A model generated the notes under the pieces. It was given only the letters and a program-made list of their open reading frames with translations. It did not search any database and was not told the DNA's origin. From Clostridiales bacterium (GTDB lineage: Bacteria > Bacillota > Clostridia > Christensenellales > Aristaeellaceae): a stretch of DNA of 63,768 bases. Below are positions 16,776 through 24,824 of this stretch, piece by piece. The position numbers and the translations under genes were made by a program. Positions within the stretch are counted from its first letter, which is position 1, and the number at the start of each line of letters is the position of its first letter. Where the stretch lies: the NCBI GenBank assembly GCA_012837965.1, contig DUQF01000033.1:1-63768 (forward strand), written 5' to 3'.

Positions 16776-17732
16776 TTAAAATAGTGATGAGCCGGAGATC
16801 TTTTTAGATCCGGCGTTAGCGAGGATAACAAGAATCAGGCTGATGACCGATTGGAACAGGCCAACAGCTGCCGCGTAGGAGTAGCGCTGTTTGCTCAGAC
16901 CGGTCTGGTAGATGAACACGTCCAAAATCTCACTGCGGGAGCGGTTCATGTCGTTGCCAAGCATCATGGCCTGGTCAAAGCTGCCGGAAAACAAGCTGCC
17001 CACTGACAAAATCAGCAGGATGGCGACCGTGCCCTGAATGCCCGGAAGGGTAATGTGCCAGATGCGCCGCAAACGGCCCGCCCCATCCACCTGGGCGCTT
17101 TCGTAGAGCGCGGGGTCAATGCCGGCGATGGCAGCCAGGTAAATAATGGCGCTCCAGCCCGTTTCTTTCCAGATTTCGCTGGCGGTGGCCAAGAGGTAGT
17201 AATACTTGGCTTCCAACAGCAGGGGGATGGGCTCTTTAATCCACCCCAATTTCAGCAGCAATTCATTAATAACGCCGATGTTGGTTGAGAACATGGCGTA
17301 TACGATACCCGCGACGACTATCCAGGAAACAAAGTGCGGCAGGTAACTGGCTGTTTGCACAATGCGCTTGTAGGCGTTGGAGCGCACTTCCGTTACCATA
17401 ATGGCAAAGAGAATGGCAAAGGGGAAGGCGAACAGGAGCTTCAGGCTGCTGATGATTACGGTGTTTCGAACAAGGACGGAAAACTTGCGGTTGGTCACAA
17501 AGGTAATGAAGTGCTTAAACCCGCTGTTGGCTGTCCACGGCGCGGTGAACATGCCCTTGAAGCCTGCCTTGATGTTATAGTCTTTGAAGGCTATGATAAC
17601 ACCCGACATTGGAATGATGCTGAACAGCACCAAGAACAGGATGCCCGCCCACACAAACAGATGCAAGGGCAATTGTCTTTTGAATTGTTTTCGAGTCTGA
17701 TTTCTCAGCCGAACTTGATTGCTTTGACTCAT
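16776..17732 (-). CDS. ABC transporter permease (LplB type)
   Basis: A 318-residue permease with six predicted helices. The segment SGVIIAFKDYNIKAGFKG and the loop YESAQVDGAGRLRRIWHITLP (EAA motif near residues 210-230) are hallmarks of LplB proteins, partners of LplC in CUT1 sugar importers. GGAGGGAC precedes the ATG. It is the first gene of the minus-strand sugar operon, with a good promoter at 17904-17932 about 170 bases upstream. Confidence 0.9.
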   Translation of the reverse strand: MSQSNQVRLRNQTRKQFKRQLPLHLFVWAGILFLVLFSIIPMSGVIIAFKDYNIKAGFKGMFTAPWTANSGFKHFITFVTNRKFSVLVRNTVIISSLKLLFAFPFAILFAIMVTEVRSNAYKRIVQTASYLPHFVSWIVVAGIVYAMFSTNIGVINELLLKLGWIKEPIPLLLEAKYYYLLATASEIWKETGWSAIIYLAAIAGIDPALYESAQVDGAGRLRRIWHITLPGIQGTVAILLILSVGSLFSGSFDQAMMLGNDMNRSRSEILDVFIYQTGLSKQRYSYAAAVGLFQSVISLILVILANAGSKKISGSSLF

Positions 17733-17903
17733 TCAAGTCCCTCCTTTGCGGTCAAGAAACTATCTGGGGAACTGATGCTAAACCTATTATATTCCGCATG
17801 TTTTGCTTTCGTAAAGGGAAGATTAAGAAAAAACTTACAATATTCCGACATCTTTTACTTTTAAGAATGTTTTATTTTTGTTTCTTTTGAGTGATTATTG
17901 ACC

Positions 17904-17932
17904 ATTTTATCATCTTTTTTCAAGAATATCAA
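17904..17932 (-). promoter_or_regulatory. predicted promoter of the sugar transporter operon
   Basis: On the minus strand TTGATA (17932-17927) and TAAAAT (17909-17904) are separated by 17 bases. The leader to the LplB start is about 165 bases and AT-rich, leaving room for AraC-type control sites. Confidence 0.55.
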
Positions 17933-17976
17933 CAATTTGGAACAAAATCAAAACTAAAATTCAGAAAACCCACCGG

Positions 17977-18004
17977 TTGAAAAAACGAACAGCTTGAGTA
18001 AAAT
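17977..18004 (+). promoter_or_regulatory. predicted promoter of the EamA-pgmB pair
   Basis: TTGAAA (17977-17982) and TAAAAT (17999-18004) with a 16-base spacer, 28 bases before the start codon at 18032. It diverges from the sugar operon promoter; the two -35 regions are about 45 bases apart, so a shared regulator could act on both. Confidence 0.5.
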
Positions 18005-18031
18005 GTAAAGTGGATGAAGGGAGGTTTGTAC

Positions 18032-18925
18032 ATGAAAGAAAAAACTCAACGCTTGGCGACTTTGGCCCTGATTGCCGTAACTGTTATTTGGGGCAGCGGC
18101 TTTATCGCCACCCAGTTTGCCATTGATTCACAGATGCCCACCCCCTGGATTATGATGATTCGCTTTTTGGTGGGCGCCCTGTGCATTTTTTTGTTTTTTA
18201 GAAAACGCATTGCGCCAACGCCCAAGCGCACCGTTTTACACGGCATGGTTGCGGGTTTTATTTTGTATATCGCCTTCTATACGCAAACGGTGGGACAGGG
18301 GCGGACCACCATTTCAAACGCCGCCTTTTTAACGGCTACCAACATTATCATGATTCCCTTTTTGCTGTGGATTTTCACCAAAAAACGCCCGCCGCTGCGC
18401 ATTTTCGCCCTCTGCCTTTTAACCATGCTGGGCGTTATATTACTAACCTATCAGGGCGGCTTTTCCCTTTCCTTTACCAAGGGGGATTGGATTGTGCTTT
18501 TATGCGCCCTGTTTTTTGCCATGCACATCACCTGGCTTGACTACTGCGGGGAAAACGACGAGCCTGTGCAAATTGCTTTTTGGCAGCTGCTGACGGCGGG
18601 TATCTTAGGGGCGGTTGTGGTGTTTATAACCAAAACGCCTGTGCAGACTGAACAAATGCAAAAAGGCCTGCTGCCTGTTTTATACCTTGGCGTTTTTTCA
18701 ACAGGCGTTTGCTATTTTTTGCAAACCTGGGGGCAAAAATACGTCAGGGCCTCCCAAGCGGGCATTATCCTGTCGGCCGAAGGTTTTTTTGGCGCCCTGT
18801 TTTCGCTGATATTGGGTCTTGAAAGCTTCCGATTTACCATGTTGCTTGGCGGGTTGCTGATTACTCTTTCCATCATCCTTGCCCAGCGGCCGGAAAAGTC
18901 CGAGCAGGCAAACCAAGCGGCTTAA
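18032..18925 (+). CDS. EamA/DMT family transporter
   Basis: A 297-residue drug/metabolite-type transporter with ten predicted helices in two EamA repeats (VTVIWGSGFIATQFAID in the first half, GVFSTGVCYFLQTWGQKYV in the second). Members export amino acids, metabolites or sugars; the substrate is unknown. The ATG at 18032 is chosen for GGGAGG before it. It is followed at 26 bases by the beta-phosphoglucomutase gene and probably shares its transcript. Confidence 0.88.
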   Translation: MKEKTQRLATLALIAVTVIWGSGFIATQFAIDSQMPTPWIMMIRFLVGALCIFLFFRKRIAPTPKRTVLHGMVAGFILYIAFYTQTVGQGRTTISNAAFLTATNIIMIPFLLWIFTKKRPPLRIFALCLLTMLGVILLTYQGGFSLSFTKGDWIVLLCALFFAMHITWLDYCGENDEPVQIAFWQLLTAGILGAVVVFITKTPVQTEQMQKGLLPVLYLGVFSTGVCYFLQTWGQKYVRASQAGIILSAEGFFGALFSLILGLESFRFTMLLGGLLITLSIILAQRPEKSEQANQAA

Positions 18926-18951
18926 ATCCCATCGTTTAAGGAGGAAGTATT

Positions 18952-19587
18952 ATGAAATATAAAGGCATCATCTTTGATTTGGACGGCGTTATTTGCTCCA
19001 CCGATGAATACCACTACCAAGCCTGGAAGGCGCTGGCCGACCGCCTGGGCATCCCCTTTGACAGGGAACGCAACAACCTCCTGCGGGGCGTCAGCCGCAT
19101 GGAAAGTTTGAACATTATCTTGGAAAAGAGTGAAATAGCCTATACTGAAGAAGAAAAGTTAGCTTTTGCCGAGGAAAAGAACAACACCTATCGCCAGCTG
19201 CTTGCGCGGATGTCCACCGCCGACTTATCGGAAGAGGTGGAAAACGCCCTCCATCATTTTAAGCGCAAGGGCTTAAAGCTTGCCATCGGTTCATCCAGCA
19301 AAAACGCGCCCTACATATTGGAAAAAATCGGCCTTGCGGACTTTTTTCAGGCTGTGGCCGATGGAAACGGCATTACTCACTCCAAGCCCCACCCCGAGGT
19401 GTTTTTATTAGCAGCCGACATGATAAGCCTTGCGCCCAAAGACTGCCTGGTGGTGGAAGACGCCCACGCCGGCGTTGAAGCGGCGGTGGCCGGAGGCTTT
19501 GACTGCGCCGCAATGGGGGACGCCAAATCAAGCCCCGAGGCCAAATATCACTTAGAGAGCTTTGGCGATTTGCTGGATATCGTTTAA
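18952..19587 (+). CDS. pgmB: beta-phosphoglucomutase
   Basis: A 211-residue HAD-superfamily enzyme. The nucleophile motif IFDLDGVIC has Asp9 and Asp11, the cap domain spans about 15-90, GSSSKNAP gives the second HAD motif, and DCLVVEDAHAGVEAA carries the metal-binding acids. It interconverts beta-glucose-1-phosphate and glucose-6-phosphate. This is the step needed after the GH65 phosphorylase at 7999-10236, so the two belong to one pathway although on opposite strands. AAGGAGG precedes the ATG. Confidence 0.88.
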   Translation: MKYKGIIFDLDGVICSTDEYHYQAWKALADRLGIPFDRERNNLLRGVSRMESLNIILEKSEIAYTEEEKLAFAEEKNNTYRQLLARMSTADLSEEVENALHHFKRKGLKLAIGSSSKNAPYILEKIGLADFFQAVADGNGITHSKPHPEVFLLAADMISLAPKDCLVVEDAHAGVEAAVAGGFDCAAMGDAKSSPEAKYHLESFGDLLDIV

Positions 19588-19622
19588 GCGGTATTTAATT
19601 AAAAATTGGTTTAAACAAAAAG

Positions 19623-19654
19623 GCTTGCTGCTTGGGAAGGCGGCAAGCTTTTTT
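19623..19654 (+). terminator. Rho-independent terminator after pgmB
   Basis: GCTTGCTGC (19623-19631) pairs with GCGGCAAGC (19640-19648) with one U-G pair, followed by six T residues. Confidence 0.8.
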
Positions 19655-19684
19655 GATTTAGTTTTGATTTAGAGGGGTCACACC

Positions 19685-19912
19685 TCAATCGCTGATTTTT
19701 TGCCCGCAAAACTGGCAGAAATCCCCTTCATTTCTGCCGAGTTGTTTTTTACAACGCGGGCATTTATTGTAAAGAAAATGCGGAATAAGAGCGGAAAAGG
19801 TAACAGCCAAGGCAACAAAAAACAAGGGTTCATATAGGTACGCCGATGGCATGATGATGACTCCCGCAACCATCAAAGCGTTTCTTAAGCTTCTGGCTTT
19901 TTTAACTTTCAT
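19685..19912 (-). CDS. small membrane protein with a C-terminal zinc ribbon
   Basis: About 75 residues, with two hydrophobic segments in the first 45 and a zinc-ribbon tail made of CPRC and CQFC. Such tails bind one Zn ion; no function is known. The ATG at 19912 has GAGGTG at a suitable distance; a GTG nine bases earlier is possible. It is a lone minus-strand gene between two + strand units. Confidence 0.6.
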   Translation of the reverse strand: MKVKKARSLRNALMVAGVIIMPSAYLYEPLFFVALAVTFSALIPHFLYNKCPRCKKQLGRNEGDFCQFCGQKISD

Positions 19913-20008
19913 CGTGGGCACCTCGAAAAAACATGAATGTATGATCGATAATCATAGTCTATCACACATCAATTGGAGCGGGCAATGCCCAAAAAGGGCG
20001 GATAATGC

Positions 20009-20037
20009 TTGCCAATGACCCCTTCCTTTGGTATAAT
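20009..20037 (+). promoter_or_regulatory. predicted yajC promoter
   Basis: TTGCCA (20009-20014) and a perfect TATAAT (20032-20037) with a 17-base spacer, 28 bases before the yajC start codon. Confidence 0.65.
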
Positions 20038-20064
20038 ATTCCGGTATTAATGAAAGGTGGTTTT

Positions 20065-20448
20065 ATGTACATGTTTGATTGGCTCTTTGGTATCGCTAAA
20101 GCGATAGCGGAAACGCAGACGAATGGAGCTCCCGACCCCGAACCCAATGCGGCGGCGGCCCTCCTGTCTTCCTTCCTCCCGATGATCCTGATTTTCGTGG
20201 TGTTCTATTTCATGCTCATCCGCCCCCAGCGCAAAAAGGACAAGAAGGTCAAAGAAATGCTGGACAACCTCAAGGTAGGCGACCGCATTTGCACCATCGG
20301 CGGCATTTACGGCACCGTTTCCGGTCTTCGTGAAAATGAAGTGCACCTGAAGGTGGGCGTCAACAATACCCCCATGGTCATTGCCCGCTGGGCAGTGCGC
20401 AACGTAGACACGGAAACCGTCGAAAACGAAGGTGACCTGATCGTTTAA
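20065..20448 (+). CDS. yajC: preprotein translocase subunit YajC
   Basis: A 127-residue protein with one transmembrane helix (about residues 33-52, SSFLPMILIFVVFYFMLI) followed by the RPQRKKDKK basic stretch and the conserved cytoplasmic domain (VGDRICTIGGIYGTV, about 72-86). YajC associates with SecDF and SecYEG in protein export. The ATG at 20065 is preferred over in-frame starts upstream because AAAGGTGG precedes it and a promoter overlaps the longer reading. It has its own promoter and terminator; secD and secF are not adjacent. Confidence 0.92.
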   Translation: MYMFDWLFGIAKAIAETQTNGAPDPEPNAAAALLSSFLPMILIFVVFYFMLIRPQRKKDKKVKEMLDNLKVGDRICTIGGIYGTVSGLRENEVHLKVGVNNTPMVIARWAVRNVDTETVENEGDLIV

Positions 20449-20483
20449 GTAAAGCTTATTGCGTCAAGGCAGATTTGCCCAAG

Positions 20484-20509
20484 GCACCGCAAATTTGCGG
20501 TGCTTTTTT
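20484..20509 (+). terminator. Rho-independent terminator after yajC
   Basis: A perfect 10-bp inverted repeat (GCACCGCAAA with TTTGCGGTGC, 20484-20503) followed by six T residues. Confidence 0.88.
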
Positions 20510-20524
20510 AACAAGAAAGAGATA

Positions 20525-21856
20525 ATGATGAAAAAAAGTCAAACACAATATGTAAGGCCCGATGGCAGAAACGCCGATGAGGGCCGAAAAGTAATGATTA
20601 CCCCGCACTTTGTAGGCGCAGCGGATGGCTCCTGCCTGATTGAAACGGGCAAAACAAGGGTCATTTGCACCGCCAGCGTCGAGCGTGGAGCGCCGCCCTT
20701 TTTGCGGGGTACGGGAGAGGGCTGGGTCACGGCCGAGTACGCCATGCTGCCCGCCTCCACGGGCAGAAGAAAAAGGCGGGACGGCCTGAAGCGGGACTCC
20801 CGGGGCGTTGAAATCAGCCGCCTCATCGGCAGGGCGCTGCGCCAGGCTGTGGATAGAAGCCGCCTGGGCGATGTAAGCATCACCATCGACTGCGATGTTT
20901 TGGAAGCTGACGGCGGCACCAGAACGGCTGCCATCACCGGCGGCTTTGTGGCGCTGGTATTAGCTATCCAAAAAATAATGGCGGAGGGGCAGTTAAAAGA
21001 AAGCCCCATCATCAGGCAGGTGGCCGGCATATCGGCGGGCATTGTTGATGGCCAAGCGCTGCTTGACCTATGCTATATCGAAGACTTTTCCGCCCAGACC
21101 GACTGCAACGTGGTCATGGATGAATCAGGCAAGCTGATTGAAATTCAAGGCGCTGCCGAAGGCATGCCTATGGCGGTGTCCGAGCTTCAGACCCTGCTGT
21201 CCTATGCGCAAAAGGGCGTTCATCACCTCATGGAAAAACAGCGGGAGGCCTTGGGCGAGGCGGCCGATTTAATCGGCCAAAAGCCAACCTTGGTCATCGC
21301 CAGCGCAAATCAGCATAAAGTGGACGAAATTGCCCGCATGGCGGGCGAGAAGTACCGGGTTGTTTCTATGAAGGAAATGGGCTTTGTGGACGACATCGTC
21401 GAAACGGGCGCCACCTTTGAAGAAAACGCCGTTATGAAAGCGGAAACGGTGTGCAAGGCTTTGGGTTATTTAACCATAGCTGACGACAGCGGCCTTGAAG
21501 TGGATGCCCTGAACGGCGCGCCCGGCATTCGCTCGGCAAGGTATGCAGGTGAGCACGGCGATGACAAAAAGAACAATCAAAAGTTGCTTGCGGATTTAGC
21601 GCAAGTAAAAGAAAAAGACCGAACCGCCCGATTTGTCAGCGCCATAGCGCTTGCTTCCCCCTTCCAAAAGACCCGGATTTTTAGCGGCAGCTGCGAGGGG
21701 CTCATCGGCTTTGAAGAAAAAGGCACGGGCGGCTTTGGTTATGACCCCCTGTTTATTGTGGGCGATAAAACCTTTGCCCAGCTTACCAAGCAAGAGAAGG
21801 ACAGCATCAGCCATCGCAGCCGTGCGATGGCCAAGCTGAAAGACCACCTTGGCTAA
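20525..21856 (+). CDS. rph-rdgB: bifunctional RNase PH / XTP-dITP diphosphatase (Rph-RdgB fusion)
   Basis: A 443-residue fusion. Residues 1-240 are RNase PH, which trims tRNA 3' ends with phosphate (RPDGRNADEGRKV, TGRRKRRDGLKRDSRG, CDVLEADGGTRTAAITG). Residues from about 250 are RdgB/HAM1, which hydrolyses non-canonical purine triphosphates such as XTP and dITP (VIASANQHKVDEIA, IADDSGLEVDALNGAPG, FGYDPLF). The linker is short and no stop or frameshift separates them. The start is ATG 20525 (or 20528, next codon). Such fusions occur in some Clostridia. It overlaps the following phosphoesterase gene by eight bases. Confidence 0.93.
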   Translation: MMKKSQTQYVRPDGRNADEGRKVMITPHFVGAADGSCLIETGKTRVICTASVERGAPPFLRGTGEGWVTAEYAMLPASTGRRKRRDGLKRDSRGVEISRLIGRALRQAVDRSRLGDVSITIDCDVLEADGGTRTAAITGGFVALVLAIQKIMAEGQLKESPIIRQVAGISAGIVDGQALLDLCYIEDFSAQTDCNVVMDESGKLIEIQGAAEGMPMAVSELQTLLSYAQKGVHHLMEKQREALGEAADLIGQKPTLVIASANQHKVDEIARMAGEKYRVVSMKEMGFVDDIVETGATFEENAVMKAETVCKALGYLTIADDSGLEVDALNGAPGIRSARYAGEHGDDKKNNQKLLADLAQVKEKDRTARFVSAIALASPFQKTRIFSGSCEGLIGFEEKGTGGFGYDPLFIVGDKTFAQLTKQEKDSISHRSRAMAKLKDHLG

Positions 21857-22304
21857 GTGGCTGGTGGTATCGGACAGCCACGGAGGGCTATCTCCTCTTA
21901 GTCGGCTGAAAAACAAGCACCCTGACGTGGAGGGGCTGCTTTTCTTAGGCGACGGCCTGAGCGAGCTGCACCGCTACAGCGGAGGTTTTAAGCAGGTGGC
22001 AGCCGTTAAGGGCAACTGCGACTTTATGGCAAACGCCCCGGAAGAAATGATACTCTCTCTTGGCGGGCAAAAAGTCTACCTCTGTCACGGACATCAATGG
22101 TCCGTTAAGTCCGGGCTGATGAGCCTGTGCCTGCGCGCCCGGGAGCTTGGGGCGACGGTTGCCCTCTTTGGTCACAGCCACCGCTACACCGAGGAGTTTT
22201 GCCAGGGCGTTTTTATGCTCAACCCCGGCGCCTTTGCAAGCGGCTCCTACGCCGTCCTCACCTTAACGCCCGACACCATCAAGGCGGAGCGATTTTTTGT
22301 CTAA
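21849..22304 (+). CDS. YfcE/YsnB-type metallophosphoesterase
   Basis: A 151-residue calcineurin-like phosphoesterase. Metal-binding motifs seen are VSDSHGG (residues 7-13), LGDGLSE (33-39), KGNCD (about 54-58), CHGH and GHSHR. Family members cleave phosphodiesters or phosphomonoesters with Mn; the natural substrate is unclear. A TTG start at 21849 inside the end of rdgB fits best, since the motif begins seven residues later. In many Firmicutes this gene follows rph-rdgB, as here, suggesting a nucleotide or RNA clean-up role. Confidence 0.86.
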   Translation: MAKWLVVSDSHGGLSPLSRLKNKHPDVEGLLFLGDGLSELHRYSGGFKQVAAVKGNCDFMANAPEEMILSLGGQKVYLCHGHQWSVKSGLMSLCLRARELGATVALFGHSHRYTEEFCQGVFMLNPGAFASGSYAVLTLTPDTIKAERFFV

Positions 22305-22320
22305 AACATATCGGAGCGCC

Positions 22321-24162
22321 ATGTTAACCAACGAACAAAACCAACAACTTGAACGCCTGCTGGATAGCGTACAAAAGGCTGTGCGCTACCTGGGCGGCGA
22401 AATGAACCAGCGCTATAAGCCCGAGGCTTCCTTTGGCTTTGCTTTTTGCTTTCCCGACACTTACGAGGTGGGCATGAGCCACCTTGGCATGAAAATTCTC
22501 TACCGCATCCTCAACGATTTGGACGATGTCAGGTGCGAAAGGGTGTTCATGCCGGCGGTAGACATGGCCGATGGCCTCAGGCGGGAAGGCATTCCGCTAT
22601 TTTCCCTTGAAACAAGAAGCCCGCTGAAAGACTTTCCCTTGATCGGCTTTACCCTACAATATGAAATGAGCTTCACCTGCGTTTTGGAGATGCTAAGTTT
22701 AGGCGGCGTTGCGGCGCTTTCAAAAGCCCGAAAGGAAAGCGACCCCATCGTCCTTGCAGGCGGGCCCAGCGCTGCCAACCCTGAGCCCCTAACGCCTTTT
22801 ATCGACGCCTTTTTATTGGGCGACGGGGAAGAAAGCGTCGTGGAAGTCACGCAGTTGGTCAAAGCCTTGCGGGAGAAGGGCGAAACGAGGGAAAACATCC
22901 TTTTTGCCCTGTCCCAAATCGAGGGCGTCTACGTGCCAAGGTTTTATGAAGCCGTCTACAATGAGGACGGCACCATTCGTAGCTTCGGCCCCATCAGGGA
23001 AGGCGTACCGCCCGTGGTGAGGCGCCGTATTTACCTTGACTTTGAAAACGCCCCCTATCCCGAAAAAATGATCGTCCCCTACACCCAGATTGTGCATGAC
23101 AGGGTGGCGCTGGAAGTCATGCGGGGCTGCACCCGTGGCTGCCGTTTTTGCCAGGCGGGCTATATTTACAGGCCTGTTAGGGAGCGCTCGCCAAAGCGGG
23201 TGATGGAGCTTGCCGAAAGCCTGATTTCTTCCTCGGGCTATGAGGAACTGTCCATCACCTCGCTATCAACGGGCGACTATACCGGCCTTGCGGAATTGGT
23301 GGCCGGCTTGAACAAGCGGTTTCAAAACCGGCGGGTAGCCCTGTCGCTTCCCAGCCTCAGGGTGGACGGCAGCTTAAAAGAAACCTTGGAAGAAACGGGG
23401 CAGGTGCGAAAGGGCGGCCTCACCTTCGCCGCCGAAGCGGGCACCCAGAGGCTTCGGGACGTGATCAACAAGGGCGTCACCGAGGACGACCTGATCACCG
23501 CCGTGAGCGACGCCTTTTCATCGGGCTACGCAGGCATTAAAATCTACTTCATGACCAGCCTGCCCACCGAAACCTATGAGGATTTGGACGGCATTGCGGC
23601 CCTTGCCGCCCTTGTTCGCCAAACCTATTTTAACCTGCCCAAGGCAAGCCGCCCGGGCGGCCTTCGCATTAACATATCCACCTCCACCTTTGTGCCCAAG
23701 CCCTTTACGCCCTTTCAGTGGTGCGGGCAGGATGCTCCTCAGGTGATTGAAGAAAAGCAGCGGTACCTGCGGGAAAAGCTGCGCATGAAGGGGCTGGCGT
23801 TCCGGTGGAACGACTGGCAGCAAAGCCGGATGGAAGCCGCCATTTCACGGGGAGACAGGCGCATGGGCGCCGTTATCTACGAAGCCTGGAAACTGGGCTG
23901 CCGCTTGGATTCATGGACGGAGCACTTTAACTACGAAAGGTGGCAGGAAGCCTTCCAAAAGGTGGGCGTGGATATTGCGTTTTACGCCAATCGGGAGAGG
24001 AGCTACGACGAAATCCTCCCTTGGGACTTTATCGACATGGGCGTGACCAAAGACTTTTTACGCAAAGAAAACGAAAAGGCCAAGGCAGGGGTTACTACCC
24101 CCGATTGCAGGCAGGGCTGCCGTGGCTGCGGTTTGCAAAGACTTGAGGGGGTGTGCACATGA
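22321..24162 (+). CDS. TIGR03960-family B12-binding-domain radical SAM protein
   Basis: A 613-residue protein with an N-terminal cobalamin-binding-like domain (about 30-190) and a radical SAM core with the cluster motif GCTRGCRFC (Cys270, Cys274, Cys277). The C-terminal Cys-rich end (CRQGCRGCG) may hold another cluster. The substrate is unknown; in Clostridia it is nearly always followed by a TIGR03936 protein and RNase G, as here. The ATG at 22321 has CGGAG before it. It overlaps the next gene by four bases. Confidence 0.88.
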   Translation: MLTNEQNQQLERLLDSVQKAVRYLGGEMNQRYKPEASFGFAFCFPDTYEVGMSHLGMKILYRILNDLDDVRCERVFMPAVDMADGLRREGIPLFSLETRSPLKDFPLIGFTLQYEMSFTCVLEMLSLGGVAALSKARKESDPIVLAGGPSAANPEPLTPFIDAFLLGDGEESVVEVTQLVKALREKGETRENILFALSQIEGVYVPRFYEAVYNEDGTIRSFGPIREGVPPVVRRRIYLDFENAPYPEKMIVPYTQIVHDRVALEVMRGCTRGCRFCQAGYIYRPVRERSPKRVMELAESLISSSGYEELSITSLSTGDYTGLAELVAGLNKRFQNRRVALSLPSLRVDGSLKETLEETGQVRKGGLTFAAEAGTQRLRDVINKGVTEDDLITAVSDAFSSGYAGIKIYFMTSLPTETYEDLDGIAALAALVRQTYFNLPKASRPGGLRINISTSTFVPKPFTPFQWCGQDAPQVIEEKQRYLREKLRMKGLAFRWNDWQQSRMEAAISRGDRRMGAVIYEAWKLGCRLDSWTEHFNYERWQEAFQKVGVDIAFYANRERSYDEILPWDFIDMGVTKDFLRKENEKAKAGVTTPDCRQGCRGCGLQRLEGVCT

Positions 24163-24824
24163 AGTGTTGGGCCGTATATCAGGTGCCTGAAAGCTTGAGG
24201 CTGTTAGGTCACCTGGACCTCATGCGCTCCATGCAAAGGGTATTAAGAAGAAGCGGGCTTCCCATCAAGTACTCCCAAGGCTTTAACCCTCATGTGCAGA
24301 TGAGCCTTGCTGCGCCAAAGCCGGTGGGCATGGCGGGAGAAAATGAGCTGATGGAGTTTACCCTGACGGAGCCCCTGCCCCGTGAAGCGGTTAAAGAGGC
24401 CATCCAAAAAGCCCTGCCCGAAGTGATGGCGTTAAAGGGCCTGATTTTGCGGGATGATAAGGCGGCCGCCCTGCCCGCCCTTGTGCGCATGGCAAGCTAT
24501 CGGGTGGATTTTTACGGCAAGCCGCCGTTTTCCGCCAGGCAATTATCAGATTTCCTTTCGCAAACAGAAATTCCGGCTGTCAAAACCACCAAAAAGGGCA
24601 AGAGAAGCTATGATATGCGCCCCCTGATTATGCAGGCCGAGCTGAAAGGCCAAAGCCTCCATTGCACCCTTTCCCTGTGGGAGGGCGGCGCCTGCCGGTG
24701 CGATGACTTCCTTGAACAATTGTGCCGGTTCGCAGGCGTCAGCGAGGCGCCGCAGGTAATATATACTCGGGTGCGCTTGCTTGATAAAAAGGCTAAGCCT
24801 TTGGATTCTTATGCTGATTGTTGA
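24159..24824 (+). CDS. TIGR03936-family radical-SAM-linked protein (DUF2344)
   Basis: A 221-residue protein beginning with the conserved LRLLGHLDLMRSMQRVLRRS segment (residues 13-32) and a following KYSQGFNPH motif. It has no radical SAM motif of its own; in other genomes it is adjacent or fused to the TIGR03960 protein and is thought to be its partner. The ATG at 24159 overlaps the upstream stop (ATGA), with GAGGGGG as ribosome site. Its end overlaps the RNase G start by 14 bases. Confidence 0.87.
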   Translation: MKCWAVYQVPESLRLLGHLDLMRSMQRVLRRSGLPIKYSQGFNPHVQMSLAAPKPVGMAGENELMEFTLTEPLPREAVKEAIQKALPEVMALKGLILRDDKAAALPALVRMASYRVDFYGKPPFSARQLSDFLSQTEIPAVKTTKKGKRSYDMRPLIMQAELKGQSLHCTLSLWEGGACRCDDFLEQLCRFAGVSEAPQVIYTRVRLLDKKAKPLDSYADC

